NCBI GenBank assembly: GCA_021772975.1
Contig: JAJFKY010000001.1
Coordinates: 124,001 to 188,000 of the forward strand
From: Gammaproteobacteria bacterium
GTDB taxonomy: Bacteria > Pseudomonadota > Gammaproteobacteria > Xanthomonadales > Wenzhouxiangellaceae
Length of the DNA: 64,000 nucleotides
Direction of reading: 5' to 3'
Part shown: in pieces, positions 1-9,466 of the stretch
Layout: the number at the start of each line of letters is the position of its first letter
How positions within the stretch are numbered: the first letter of the stretch is position 1
Notes under the pieces: model-generated
Seen by the model: the letters and a program-made list of their open reading frames with translations, nothing else
What the model was told of the DNA's origin: nothing
The model's database searches: none
Program-made: the position numbers and the translations under genes

Positions 1-897
1 CAGGTTCGGTGCGACCGCCGCTACTTCACCGGACAGATCATGGGCCTGCATGATGTCTCTGATGGCATTGATGGCATTGTTGCTACCGGCTTCAACCAAC
101 ACCCGCAGTTGGTTGCCAACCTGGGCCGCACTGCGCACCGCGCCCTGCTCCAGTAACACATCCCGCAGCCGGCGCGGACGTGGTGTGGTGATTCCCAGCG
201 TCTGCCCGGATAATTCAGCAGTCAATTCATGCGGAATGCCATCCGCGACTATCCTGCCGGCGCTCAATATTGCCAGCCGATGGCAGCGCTCGGCCTCATC
301 CATCAGATGGGTGGAAACCAGAATGGTGGTTCCGGCGGCACTCAAATCGAATAAATTTTCCCAGAAGTCCCGCCGGTTTTCCGGGTCCACGGCACTGGTT
401 GGTTCGTCCAGAAACAGCATCTTCGGCTTGTGCATGACCGCCGCGGCCAGCGCCAGCCGCTGCTTCTGTCCACCACTCAAGGTACCGGCCAGCTGTGCGG
501 CACGCTCGCTGAGGTTGTAGGTCACCAGCAGTTCATCAATACGGGCGTTGGCCGCGGTTCGATTCAAACCATAAATACTGGCGATAAAGCGTAAATTTTC
601 ACGTATCGTCAGGTCTGTATAAAGCGAGAAGCGCTGGGTCATATAACCAATGGCGGCACGCAGGCGATCAACCTGCTGTGGCACTTTCAGACCCATCACT
701 TCGATCGTGCCGGAACTGGGTATCAACAACCCGCATAACATTCTGATGGTGGTGGATTTACCGCTGCCATTGGGGCCCAGGAAACCGTAAACGGTGCCTT
801 TTTCGATGCGCAGATTAACCTCATCGACAGCTTTTAGATCGCCAAAATAACGACTGATATTGCGAGCCGAAACAGCCAGCTCAGTGCTGTCATGCAT
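1..897 (-). CDS. ABC transporter ATP-binding protein (YbhF/CcmA-like), C-terminus truncated by window edge
   Basis: Minus-strand translation from ATG at 897 reads MHDSTELAVSARNISRYFGDLKAVDEVNLRIEKGTVYGFLGPNGSGKSTTIRMLCGLL (Walker A), LSGGQKQRLALA signature and MLFLDEP Walker B. Frame runs off the left edge; overlaps the stop of the HlyD gene (ATGCATGA). Confidence 0.9.
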   Translation of the reverse strand, partial: MHDSTELAVSARNISRYFGDLKAVDEVNLRIEKGTVYGFLGPNGSGKSTTIRMLCGLLIPSSGTIEVMGLKVPQQVDRLRAAIGYMTQRFSLYTDLTIRENLRFIASIYGLNRTAANARIDELLVTYNLSERAAQLAGTLSGGQKQRLALAAAVMHKPKMLFLDEPTSAVDPENRRDFWENLFDLSAAGTTILVSTHLMDEAERCHRLAILSAGRIVADGIPHELTAELSGQTLGITTPRPRRLRDVLLEQGAVRSAAQVGNQLRVLVEAGSNNAINAIRDIMQAHDLSGEVAAVAPNL

Positions 898-1867
898 CAC
901 TGTCAGACCCGTTCAGATCTACCTGCACCGGGAAGCCCGCCAGGGAGCGGTCAAGCGCCTGCTCCAGCTCGACTTCCACCAGATAAGCGAGTCGGTCACG
1001 GTCATGCTCGGAGAGCGCAAAATACGGTGTGAATACCGGATCAAGACTGATGCGGCGCACCCGGCCGGAATAGCTTTGACCGCCAACATGCACCGTCAAG
1101 ACCGTCTCAAGGCTCAGTTTGCCGCGCTTGGGTGCGGGCACATAGATTCTTGCCCAGGGACGGCTTCCGCCCAGCACAATCGCGACTGTCGCCCGGCTAT
1201 CGGGCTGCTCACCGGTTTCAAACGGCAAGGCTTCCAACAGGCCATCGACCGGCGACCGGACGGTCAACCGCTGGATATGGATCTGATGTTCGTCAATGGC
1301 CGCTTCAGCCGCCGCCAATGCCGCCCTGAGCTGATCCAACTGTTCGACGGTGGCGCCGTTCAGGGCTTCTTCCAGCCGTTTGTTGGCTGCATCACGATTG
1401 GCCAGTGACTGGTCATAATCAGCCTGGGCACGATCCAGGTCAGCCGCTGGCGCGAGCTTTCGCTGGCGCATATCGGCGACCCGCTTTAACTGCGCCGCGG
1501 CGTTGTTCAAATTGCCCTGGGCACCGGCCAGCTCAGCACGTATCCGGGCAATATCCTCTTCGCGTGGGCCGCGCAGCAATTCGTCCAGACTGGCCTGCTG
1601 CTGGTCTCGTTGTGCCTGCAGCATTCTCAGACGCGCCAGCTGCGGTGCGCCGTCCTGCCGCAAGATGATATCTCCGGCCACCACCCGCTGGCCTTCGGTA
1701 GCCAGTATTTCGACTATCGGTTCAGCGGCGGTAGCCACCAGTTCATAACGATCCCATTCCAGGGTGCCAAAGGCCTGCGCGCCGTCCTCACCACTACTGC
1801 AGGCGGTCAGCCATAGCGATGCTGCAATGCTCAGCATGGCGCCACAGACTCGGACCAGCCGTTTCAT
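890..1867 (-). CDS. HlyD-family membrane fusion lipoprotein (YbhG-like)
   Basis: Lipobox LWLTACSS, long coiled-coil Gln/Ala/Arg-rich hairpin, flanking barrel-sandwich (VATAAEPIVEILATEGQRVVAGDIIL ... TVRSPVDGLL). Confidence 0.88.
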   Translation of the reverse strand: MKRLVRVCGAMLSIAASLWLTACSSGEDGAQAFGTLEWDRYELVATAAEPIVEILATEGQRVVAGDIILRQDGAPQLARLRMLQAQRDQQQASLDELLRGPREEDIARIRAELAGAQGNLNNAAAQLKRVADMRQRKLAPAADLDRAQADYDQSLANRDAANKRLEEALNGATVEQLDQLRAALAAAEAAIDEHQIHIQRLTVRSPVDGLLEALPFETGEQPDSRATVAIVLGGSRPWARIYVPAPKRGKLSLETVLTVHVGGQSYSGRVRRISLDPVFTPYFALSEHDRDRLAYLVEVELEQALDRSLAGFPVQVDLNGSDSDA

Positions 1868-2511
1868 TTCATTATCCCTTTTCGCAGCAGGTCATTGATA
1901 TGCCGGATCATGGTCTGTTCCCAGTCTTCACCTGACTGCAAACCCAGTGCCGGTCCGACCACCGGCGCCGCCACAAAAGGAAAGGCACACAGGCTGATCA
2001 GTGACAATACGGTTAGTTTGGGATTCAGGTCGGCGCGCAGATCGCCGTGGGCGGCAATCTTAGCCACGATGGTCTGCAGCAGAACACCGGCTTTGCCGGC
2101 CACCTGCTGAATAAAAAAATCCCGCCGCGCACCTTCGGAGCTCAACACATCACGCACCAGAATACGCGGCATCCAGGGCATCGCGCTGAGTGTCTCTATA
2201 TATAGCCTGACCAGTGCCTGCAGGCACTGCTCGCCATTCAGCGGGCTTTCCGCCAAGGCCTGCAGGCGGGCCAGCAGCGGCTGCGCCGATTCCTTGACCA
2301 CCGCTTCAAACAAACCCTGTTTGTGCTTGAAATAGTAATGGACCATGGCGGTGTTGACCTCGGCATCCGCAGCGATCGCGCGCAGACTGGCGCCGGCAAA
2401 ACCATGTTCGGCAAAGTGCTCGCGGGCCGCCTGCAACAGGCCATCACGGGCAGCTTTGGCCCTCGTTGACTTGGAGTTGGCTGCTGCCTGGTGAGCTTGA
2501 TTTGCTTGCAT
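1864..2511 (-). CDS. TetR/AcrR-family regulator (CecR/YbiH-like)
   Basis: N-terminal HTH LLQAAREHFAEHGFAGASLRAIAADAEVNTAMVHYYFKHKQGLFEAVV; overlaps HlyD gene start by 4 bp. Confidence 0.9.
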   Translation of the reverse strand: MQANQAHQAAANSKSTRAKAARDGLLQAAREHFAEHGFAGASLRAIAADAEVNTAMVHYYFKHKQGLFEAVVKESAQPLLARLQALAESPLNGEQCLQALVRLYIETLSAMPWMPRILVRDVLSSEGARRDFFIQQVAGKAGVLLQTIVAKIAAHGDLRADLNPKLTVLSLISLCAFPFVAAPVVGPALGLQSGEDWEQTMIRHINDLLRKGIMK

Positions 2512-2554
2512 ATGGACTTCCTGGTGATAGCGATATCAGTAGTTTGAATATCAA

Positions 2555-2576
2555 ATTAATTAAACGTTTGATTAAT
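2555..2576. promoter_or_regulatory. Palindromic operator candidate upstream of TetR gene
   Basis: ATTAATTAAACGTTTGATTAAT, 22 bp near-perfect palindrome (10/11 per arm), about 45 bp upstream of the TetR start. Confidence 0.5.
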
Positions 2577-2722
2577 ATATACTCCGACTGAACACTTTGC
2601 AAGCACCGCGACCTGCTCGCTGTGGTCAGATGCTGCTCATGGGAAAGGTCTGATCCAGGGCTAATTCCGACTCCGCGGTGTGCTGGTTATCGGCATACCA
2701 CTGAAGTGTTAAGCTAATAAAG

Positions 2723-4150
2723 ATGACTGTAGACAATTCTCGGAATTTTAATGAAATGCTGGCAGCGGATGATTCCGTGCGGCCCGCTTACCGGCAGCTG
2801 GACGAATGGTTAAAGTCCAAGCCGGATAACTTTTTAAGACGCAAATCCCGCGATGCGGAAGTGCTGTTCCGCCGGCTGGGTATTACCTTTGCCGTATATG
2901 GCGGCAAGCAGACCAGCGAACGACTGATCCCCTTTGATGTGATTCCGCGGATTATCGCCGCGGATGAATGGCGCCGGCTGGAGCGTGGCATCCGGCAGCG
3001 AGTCAGCGCACTGAATGCATTTCTGTACGATGTTTATCATGATCAGGAAATTATCCGCGCCGGACGCGTACCGGCCGAATTGATCACCTCCAATGCCGCT
3101 TTTCTGCCGGAGATGATCGGTCACAATCCAGCCCTCAACGTGTATGCGCATATTGTCGGTACTGATATGGTGCGAACCGGCGAAAACGAATTCTATGTGC
3201 TGGAAGACAATGCACGCACGCCATCGGGCGTTTCCTACATGCTGGAAAACCGGGAAACGATGATGCATCTGTTTCCTGATCTGTTCGCTGCTCACCGGGT
3301 AGCGCCGGTTGATCAATATACCGACCTGCTGCTGGAGACCATGATCAAAGTCGCGCCACAGGGGTTGGATGGCGATCCCAACCTGGCGGTATTGACACCC
3401 GGCGTGCATAACTCGGCGTATTTTGAGCACGCTTTTCTGGCTGATCAGATGGGCGTGGAACTGGTCGAAGGCGGCGACCTGCAGGTTAAAGATGGCTATC
3501 TTTACATGCATACCACCCAGGGCGATAAGCGGGTGGACGTGGTATACCGGCGTATCGATGATGACTATCTGGATCCACTCACTTTCCGGCCGGATTCGAT
3601 GCTGGGCGTGGCGGGAATTTTCGATGTATATCGCGCCGGGCGGGTCACCATTATCAATGCACCCGGCTCCGGCATTGCCGATGACAAAGCCATTTATTCA
3701 TACATGCCGGACATCATTGAGTTTTATACCGGTGAGCAGCCGTTACTCAACAATGTCCCGACTTATCGTTGCAATGACAATCAGCAGCTCAGTTATGTAC
3801 TGGATAATCTGAACCAGCTGGTAGTCAAGGAAGTGCACGGCTCCGGCGGGTACGGCATGCTGATCGGACCTGCCGCCAGCAGCCGGGAATTGCGCGAATT
3901 CACTAGCAAACTCAAGCAAACCCCGGAAGCCTATATTGCCCAGCCGACCCTGGCTTTATCGGCCTGTCCGGCGCTGGTCAAAAGCGGCATTGCACCTCGG
4001 CATGTCGATCTGCGCCCGTTCGTGCTGGTATCTGATGATATCCGGATTACGCCTGGCGGCCTGACCCGGGTGGCGATGCGCGAGGGTTCGCTGGTGGTGA
4101 ATTCTTCCCAGGGCGGCGGCACCAAGGATACCTGGGTACTGGAAGACTAA
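2723..4150 (+). CDS. Circularly permuted ATP-grasp family protein (DUF404/DUF407 type)
   Basis: Typical YHDQEIIRAGRVPAELI, VLEDNARTPSGVSYMLENR and KEVHGSGGYGMLIGP; followed by alpha-E and transglutaminase genes as in the conserved cluster. Confidence 0.92.
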   Translation: MTVDNSRNFNEMLAADDSVRPAYRQLDEWLKSKPDNFLRRKSRDAEVLFRRLGITFAVYGGKQTSERLIPFDVIPRIIAADEWRRLERGIRQRVSALNAFLYDVYHDQEIIRAGRVPAELITSNAAFLPEMIGHNPALNVYAHIVGTDMVRTGENEFYVLEDNARTPSGVSYMLENRETMMHLFPDLFAAHRVAPVDQYTDLLLETMIKVAPQGLDGDPNLAVLTPGVHNSAYFEHAFLADQMGVELVEGGDLQVKDGYLYMHTTQGDKRVDVVYRRIDDDYLDPLTFRPDSMLGVAGIFDVYRAGRVTIINAPGSGIADDKAIYSYMPDIIEFYTGEQPLLNNVPTYRCNDNQQLSYVLDNLNQLVVKEVHGSGGYGMLIGPAASSRELREFTSKLKQTPEAYIAQPTLALSACPALVKSGIAPRHVDLRPFVLVSDDIRITPGGLTRVAMREGSLVVNSSQGGGTKDTWVLED

Positions 4151-4235
4151 TGGACTGCCTTGATTTGAATACCGCACCCCGATGCAACCTGAATAAGATA
4201 ATCACGACCTCAACAGCAATGACGGTAACGCCAAA

Positions 4236-5189
4236 ATGTTAGCCCGGACCGCGGACAATTTATTCTGGATGGCGCGTTATACCGAACGGGCGCAAAACAT
4301 TGCCCGTATGGTAGAAGTCGCCAGCCGCCTGGCGATGACGCCCTCCGCCGGCGACGGCCATCGCGAGCAATGGCGCTCGACCTTGATCAGTGTCGGCAGC
4401 GAGCAGGCTTATTTTGCCAAGTACGATAAACTGGAAGCCGACCGTGTGATCGACTTTTTACTGCTGGATCAGGACAACACTTCCAGCGTACGCAGTTGCC
4501 TGAGTTCGGCACGCAATAGTGCGCGTGCAGTGCGGACCGCCACCACCCGGGAAATGTGGGAAAGTGTTAACTCGACCTGGCTGGAAATAGCCAATACCAG
4601 GTCCGCTCAAATACAGCGCGAGGTGCTGCCGGAATTTTTGCAGTGGGTACTGCAGCGCTCGGCCTTGTTTCAAGGCTGCTTGATCGGCTCAATAATGCGT
4701 AATGATTCTTTCCATTTTTGCCAGGCCGGAACCTACCTGGAACGGGCTGACAATACCGCCCGTATACTGGACGTGAAATATCATCTGCTGCTACCCAACC
4801 ATGCCGTGATCGGCGGTGGTATTGACCGCTCCCAGTGGGCCACAATTTTACGTTCGTTCTCGGCCTTACGATCTTATAAATGGGTCTATCGACGTGGTTA
4901 CCGGGCCGGCGATGTGGCGGAGTTTCTGATCCTGCGGCCTGAAATGCCGCGTTCCATTGCCCATTGTTATGCGGGCATTGATGAAGCCATGCGTGGACTG
5001 GCTCAATACTATGGCCAGACCACGGCCTGTCAGGCCCTGGCCGCTGAGGCCAACGCGAATTTAAGCGGCACCGATATCAATCAGATTCTGCGTGCTGGCC
5101 TGCATGAATTTTTACAGCAGCGCATTGCCTGGAGCAATGAATTCGCACACTGTCTGGCCTCAAGTTACTATTTTGCGCAAGTGGCATAA
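4236..5189 (+). CDS. Alpha-E domain protein (DUF403)
   Basis: MLARTADNLFWMARYTERAQNIARMVEV..., GTYLERADNTARILDVKYH; position after the ATP-grasp gene. Confidence 0.92.
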   Translation: MLARTADNLFWMARYTERAQNIARMVEVASRLAMTPSAGDGHREQWRSTLISVGSEQAYFAKYDKLEADRVIDFLLLDQDNTSSVRSCLSSARNSARAVRTATTREMWESVNSTWLEIANTRSAQIQREVLPEFLQWVLQRSALFQGCLIGSIMRNDSFHFCQAGTYLERADNTARILDVKYHLLLPNHAVIGGGIDRSQWATILRSFSALRSYKWVYRRGYRAGDVAEFLILRPEMPRSIAHCYAGIDEAMRGLAQYYGQTTACQALAAEANANLSGTDINQILRAGLHEFLQQRIAWSNEFAHCLASSYYFAQVA

Positions 5190-5190
5190 C

Positions 5191-6003
5191 ATGAAAATTA
5201 AAGTCAGACATCAGACCCGCTACCGTTACGACACGCCGGTCACCTACTCGATTCAGCGCCTGCGCCTGACTCCGCGGGCATTCGCCACGCAGCAGGTACA
5301 TGACTGGAGCATTGACATCCCGGGCATGGACCATGCGCTGCAATATACTGATGCACTCGGCAACCTGGTCCAGGTCACGACATTACAGACCGAGCACCAG
5401 GAGATTGTGTTGAGCGTCAGCGGTGAAGTGGAAACCAGTGACAGCAATGGTGTGGTAGAAGGCCTGGCGCAGGAACCTCCGGTGGGCATTTTTCTGCGCC
5501 GCACACCACTCACCCGAGCAGACGCACAGATCACCGAACTGGCCAATAGCATCACAGCGGCAAACCCGCTCGACCGTGCGCACGCACTGATGCAGTCCAT
5601 CCTGACCAGAATCACCTATCAGATTGGCGTTACCGACAGCGACACCACAGCCGCTGAAGCCCTGGCTCAGGGTCAGGGGGTCTGCCAGGATCACAGCCAT
5701 GTGTTTATTTCCGCCTGCCGGGTATTGGATATCCCGGCACGCTACGTCACCGGCTATCTGGTCATTGATAATGAGCAAAACAATACGGTAATCACAGCCG
5801 AGGCCCACCATGCCTGGGCGGAGGCCTATATTCAGGGGCTTGGCTGGGTAGCGTTTGATGTCGCCAACGGAATCTGCACCGATCAGCGCTACGTGCGGCT
5901 GGCGAGCGGGCTGGATTTTATCTCTGCAGCACCCTTGCGCGGCAGCCGGCGGGGCGGTGCCAGCGAGCAGCTTGAGGTACAAGTCAGCGCGCAACAACAG
6001 TAG
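5191..6003 (+). CDS. Transglutaminase-like cysteine peptidase family protein
   Basis: In-frame ATG at 5191 (MKIKVRHQTRYRYDTPVTYSIQRLRLTPR). Triad motifs GQGVCQDHSH, AHHAWAEAY, WVAFDVANG. Confidence 0.92.
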   Translation: MKIKVRHQTRYRYDTPVTYSIQRLRLTPRAFATQQVHDWSIDIPGMDHALQYTDALGNLVQVTTLQTEHQEIVLSVSGEVETSDSNGVVEGLAQEPPVGIFLRRTPLTRADAQITELANSITAANPLDRAHALMQSILTRITYQIGVTDSDTTAAEALAQGQGVCQDHSHVFISACRVLDIPARYVTGYLVIDNEQNNTVITAEAHHAWAEAYIQGLGWVAFDVANGICTDQRYVRLASGLDFISAAPLRGSRRGGASEQLEVQVSAQQQ

Positions 6004-6036
6004 AATAAAGCACCTGTTACCTGCCTGAGCCCGTGC

Positions 6037-6768
6037 ATGACTTATTGTGTTGCCCTTAAACTCGAACGCGGGCTGGTATTCGCTGCTGATACCCGCACCA
6101 ACGCGGGCATTGATAACATCTCCACTTTTTCCAAACTGCACTCCTGGGAGCAGGACGGCGAACGTGTGATGGTATTGCTGAGCGCCGGCAACCTTGCCAT
6201 CACCCAGGCGATCATCAGCCAGTTGGAGCAGCATCAGCGTAGCGACAACCTGGATAGCGCCACCATTTTTAATGTTCAATCGATGTTTCAGGCCGCCCGA
6301 GTCGTCGGTGATGCGGTCCGTCAGGTCTATGCGATTGACGGCAAAGCGCTGGAAGCCAGGGGCGAATCATTTACCGCTTCGCTGATATTTGGAGGACAGA
6401 TCAAAGGCGAATCGCCGCGCTTATTCCACATCTACGCGGAAGGCAATTTTATCGAAGCCACCGATGACACTGCTTTTTTTCAGATTGGTGAGCACAAGTA
6501 CGGCAAACCTATTCTGGATCGGGTCGCGCGTGCCGACATGCGGCTGGGCGAAGCCGCCAAGTTATTACTGGTATCGTTTGATTCCACCCTGCGTTCCAAC
6601 CTATCGGTTGGCATGCCGGTCGATCTGCTGGCCTATCAGGCTGACAATCTGCGTATCACGCGCAAAAAACGCATTGAACAGGATGATGAATATTTCAAAG
6701 ACCTGTCAGATGGTTGGTCTGTCGCCTTGCGCGAGGCTTTTGATAACCTGCCTGAACTGGAAATCTAG
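6037..6768 (+). CDS. Anbu-type proteasome-like N-terminal-nucleophile peptidase (ancestral beta subunit)
   Basis: MTYCVALKLERGLVFAADTRTNAGIDNISTFSKLH: Thr directly after Met, Asp at position 17 counted from that Thr, Lys at 32; located in the ATP-grasp/alpha-E/transglutaminase cluster. Confidence 0.88.
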   Translation: MTYCVALKLERGLVFAADTRTNAGIDNISTFSKLHSWEQDGERVMVLLSAGNLAITQAIISQLEQHQRSDNLDSATIFNVQSMFQAARVVGDAVRQVYAIDGKALEARGESFTASLIFGGQIKGESPRLFHIYAEGNFIEATDDTAFFQIGEHKYGKPILDRVARADMRLGEAAKLLLVSFDSTLRSNLSVGMPVDLLAYQADNLRITRKKRIEQDDEYFKDLSDGWSVALREAFDNLPELEI

Positions 6769-6859
6769 CCAGCCCTGACCAACCGGTCACATTCAAAGCA
6801 AGTTCATACCGCCGCCAGCAGGTGCTGGCTATTTAACCGTCAAGCAAAACCTGCGAGCA

Positions 6860-6882
6860 CGGTAGCAGCAGTGCTGCTACCG
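6860..6882. terminator. Putative bidirectional terminator hairpin
   Basis: CGGTAGCAGCA-G-TGCTGCTACCG perfect inverted repeat in the gap between convergent genes; no strong U tract. Confidence 0.5.
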
Positions 6883-6905
6883 GACTGACTTCGCAGTATG
6901 CGGCT

Positions 6906-8486
6906 TCAGGACACTTCCGCCAGCACCTCGGCCTGATCAGGCACCGGTGATAAGTGAGCTGCCAGAAACTGCTTCAGCGGATTAATATGTTCAGGCTCTT
7001 TCCACTCGGCGGCCAGGTCTTCGATAACATGATGCTCGGCAATAAATTCACCGCCGGCATAATATCTGATAATGGGATGCAGGAATTTGCTCAAATTGGC
7101 TTTTTCATAGTCCGTTCTGTTGATTCTGCTTTGGCTGGAATGATCGCCCGGATCCTGGGATTCACCAAACTCAAGCGTCACCACCAGATATTCGCGGGCA
7201 TCCTTCGCCAGCACCTCATGCACGTAATCAGTTGGTACAGTCGGGTAATAATGTGCCCCATCATCTTGTTCCGCGATAATGATCGCATCGCATAAGAACC
7301 CTGGTTGCTGCCATATCGAGGAAGACCGGTTAACCCGTTGCAAAATGCTGTCAGTGACCTGCTCGGCCTGCAGTTCGATTTTTTTGCCAGGCATCGGCAC
7401 GCTGTGGTTTTTATTGTTCAGAATGTTGGCCAGTGCCTGCACGTTATACCTGAATCCATGAATAAAGCCTGACATGTACTTTTTGAAATCCCTCACCTGT
7501 GTAACAGTTCCGGCAAAGTAGAGATTCCTGACATTGACCGATTCCCATTCGGAAGTCTGAGTAGGAAAGCGATCATCAATACTAAGCCCAGGCTTGCAGC
7601 TGTCATCAAACATCGAATTATCAAAGCGAAAGCCTGTGCAACCTATAATATGATCGTATTCAAGGTGCTCCTGTTCACGATTGTCATTGTTGTAATTGAA
7701 CACGGCCTCATAATGATCAGCATGTTTTTCGATGCGTACCAGATCCGCATCCAGCACGGCATTCTGTGACTTGAGGTGATAAGTATCCAGCAGATTATTA
7801 TTCACTGCCCGCAAATGACCGACAAAATGTGAGCGCCACGCCATCTTAAGGGGTGTCGGGCTGGCAAGGTGAATGGATGCGGCGGTATCCACCAGGTAGT
7901 CCGCAGTTTCAAAGGCCGAATTACCTTTGCCGAGAATAAGCACCCGCTTATTGATATATTTGGATTTGTCCAGGGTTAAATCGACATACTGCTCAACAAA
8001 CTCGCCGCCGTCAATATCAGGAATATAGGGTTCGCTTACACCAGTGGCCATGACCAGATAACGGGATTCAAAAACTTTACCGGCCGCATCCGTTACTGAA
8101 AAATTGCCGTCTTTGCTAATCGCAATAACATCGGTGTTGTAGCGCACATTAAGCTCAAAGTGCCGTGCAAAATCACGCAGATAATCAACCATGCCATCGG
8201 CCGGCGGAAAGTACTCTTTACTGTATTCTTTATACAGCATCTTATCATCGTCACTTAACAGCGAGTTCCAGTCCCAGCGCAGATTAATCTCGGTATCTTC
8301 ATAACCGGTATGAACTTTATTGATAGAGATTAATTTTCGGTGTACCGGCTTGGTCTTAAAAAATGTTCCCGCTGACTCGCCTTTTTCCAGAATAAGATAC
8401 TTGCGCTGATTCTTCTGCAGGAAATAACCCAATTGCAATCCCGCCGGACCAGCTCCAATAACGAGATAATCATAATATTCTGTCAT
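6906..8486 (-). CDS. FAD-dependent oxidoreductase / flavin monooxygenase-like (FOXRED2-like)
   Basis: YDYLVIGAGPAGLQLGYFLQ dinucleotide fold, HRKLISINKVHTGYEDTEINLRWDWNSLLSDD, VLILGKGNSAFETADYL, YFAGTVTQ. Confidence 0.85.
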   Translation of the reverse strand: MTEYYDYLVIGAGPAGLQLGYFLQKNQRKYLILEKGESAGTFFKTKPVHRKLISINKVHTGYEDTEINLRWDWNSLLSDDDKMLYKEYSKEYFPPADGMVDYLRDFARHFELNVRYNTDVIAISKDGNFSVTDAAGKVFESRYLVMATGVSEPYIPDIDGGEFVEQYVDLTLDKSKYINKRVLILGKGNSAFETADYLVDTAASIHLASPTPLKMAWRSHFVGHLRAVNNNLLDTYHLKSQNAVLDADLVRIEKHADHYEAVFNYNNDNREQEHLEYDHIIGCTGFRFDNSMFDDSCKPGLSIDDRFPTQTSEWESVNVRNLYFAGTVTQVRDFKKYMSGFIHGFRYNVQALANILNNKNHSVPMPGKKIELQAEQVTDSILQRVNRSSSIWQQPGFLCDAIIIAEQDDGAHYYPTVPTDYVHEVLAKDAREYLVVTLEFGESQDPGDHSSQSRINRTDYEKANLSKFLHPIIRYYAGGEFIAEHHVIEDLAAEWKEPEHINPLKQFLAAHLSPVPDQAEVLAEVS

Positions 8487-8542
8487 ACTGACCTCAAATA
8501 ATTTATAAGCGTTGTTAGTTAATTATTATCAATAAATTACTC

Positions 8543-8561
8543 AGGTCACATTCTGTGACCT
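8543..8561. promoter_or_regulatory. Palindromic operator candidate upstream of the FAD oxidoreductase
   Basis: AGGTCACA-TTC-TGTGACCT perfect 8-bp-arm palindrome about 57 bp upstream of the start at 8486. Confidence 0.45.
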
Positions 8562-9466
8562 AGTGGTGCGCTGAATGATTTACAGCAATATGCCTGATGC
8601 GCGATATCGATACTTTTGATTGGGCCACTGGCGAATAATGATTTATTGTTTTAGCGGCCGGAACCTGCCATGGCATTACACCAAAAAGGCAGGCTGTTAT
8701 TTAAATTGCGGGATCAAACCTCCATGTTTATGCGTTTGCTGAACTGAAGTTGCGAAACATCAACAATATTGATGCGGTAAGGCGCTCTTAACCTTACGCC
8801 GCAATAAGCTCAGACAACGCCAGTATTGACGTAGGTCAGGAAGGGGAAAACAAGGAGTTTAGCCGCTTCCTTCGGCTTTTCTAATGCGCGGGCTTTAGCC
8901 GGACTGGTTAAAGCTCGTATTCCATTCGTAGTCTATGAAACCAGATCGAGAGTGCTTTTGCAACCGCTTCCGTCAAATATTTTCATTGCCCGGGGTTTTT
9001 ATTAAAATAGCGTTAGCATTTCAGCAATTTCTATTACCTTGGTAGTAGCCCTGTCAGCATAAGTTAACCGGAGTTTCACTTTCCTGAAATAATCTGCTGT
9101 TAAGCCATAGTCACCTGAAGCTCCTCAGCATAAAGTGACCAACCGCAAAGTCGATGCCTGACTGGCTCGCAGCACAAATCACGGACATACCCATCTGTCC
9201 GAATCAGCCCGATTCTATTCAGCCCCAGGTACGGACTGAGCACATCCTTGTGGCAGCGCAATGATTGATCCACCAAGCCGGTCTGAATGACAGCCTGATT
9301 CATCCGCACCTCAAACCGCTGCTGAAAACAGCCGCTCAATCCATCGGCCTGCGCCCGGTCGTCAGCCTGTCGCTTTGGCTTATGCTCCAGCAGCGACTAC
9401 AATATCGGTAGATTTTCCCACTTAGCAGCGAGGCAGTCCGGTTGCCTCATCATCAATAGGCTTCGC

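Noticed and set aside
860-1408. 182 aa + strand ORF
   Set aside because: Antisense to HlyD gene; composition typical of a shadow ORF.
2834-3511. 225 aa minus-strand ORF
   Set aside because: Shadow of the well-supported ATP-grasp gene; no recognisable motif.
5383-6279. 298 aa minus-strand ORF
   Set aside because: Antisense to the transglutaminase and Anbu genes, both with clear catalytic motifs.
9100-9339. 79 aa minus-strand ORF in the gap before the helicase
   Set aside because: No recognisable domain, no clear RBS; not supported.
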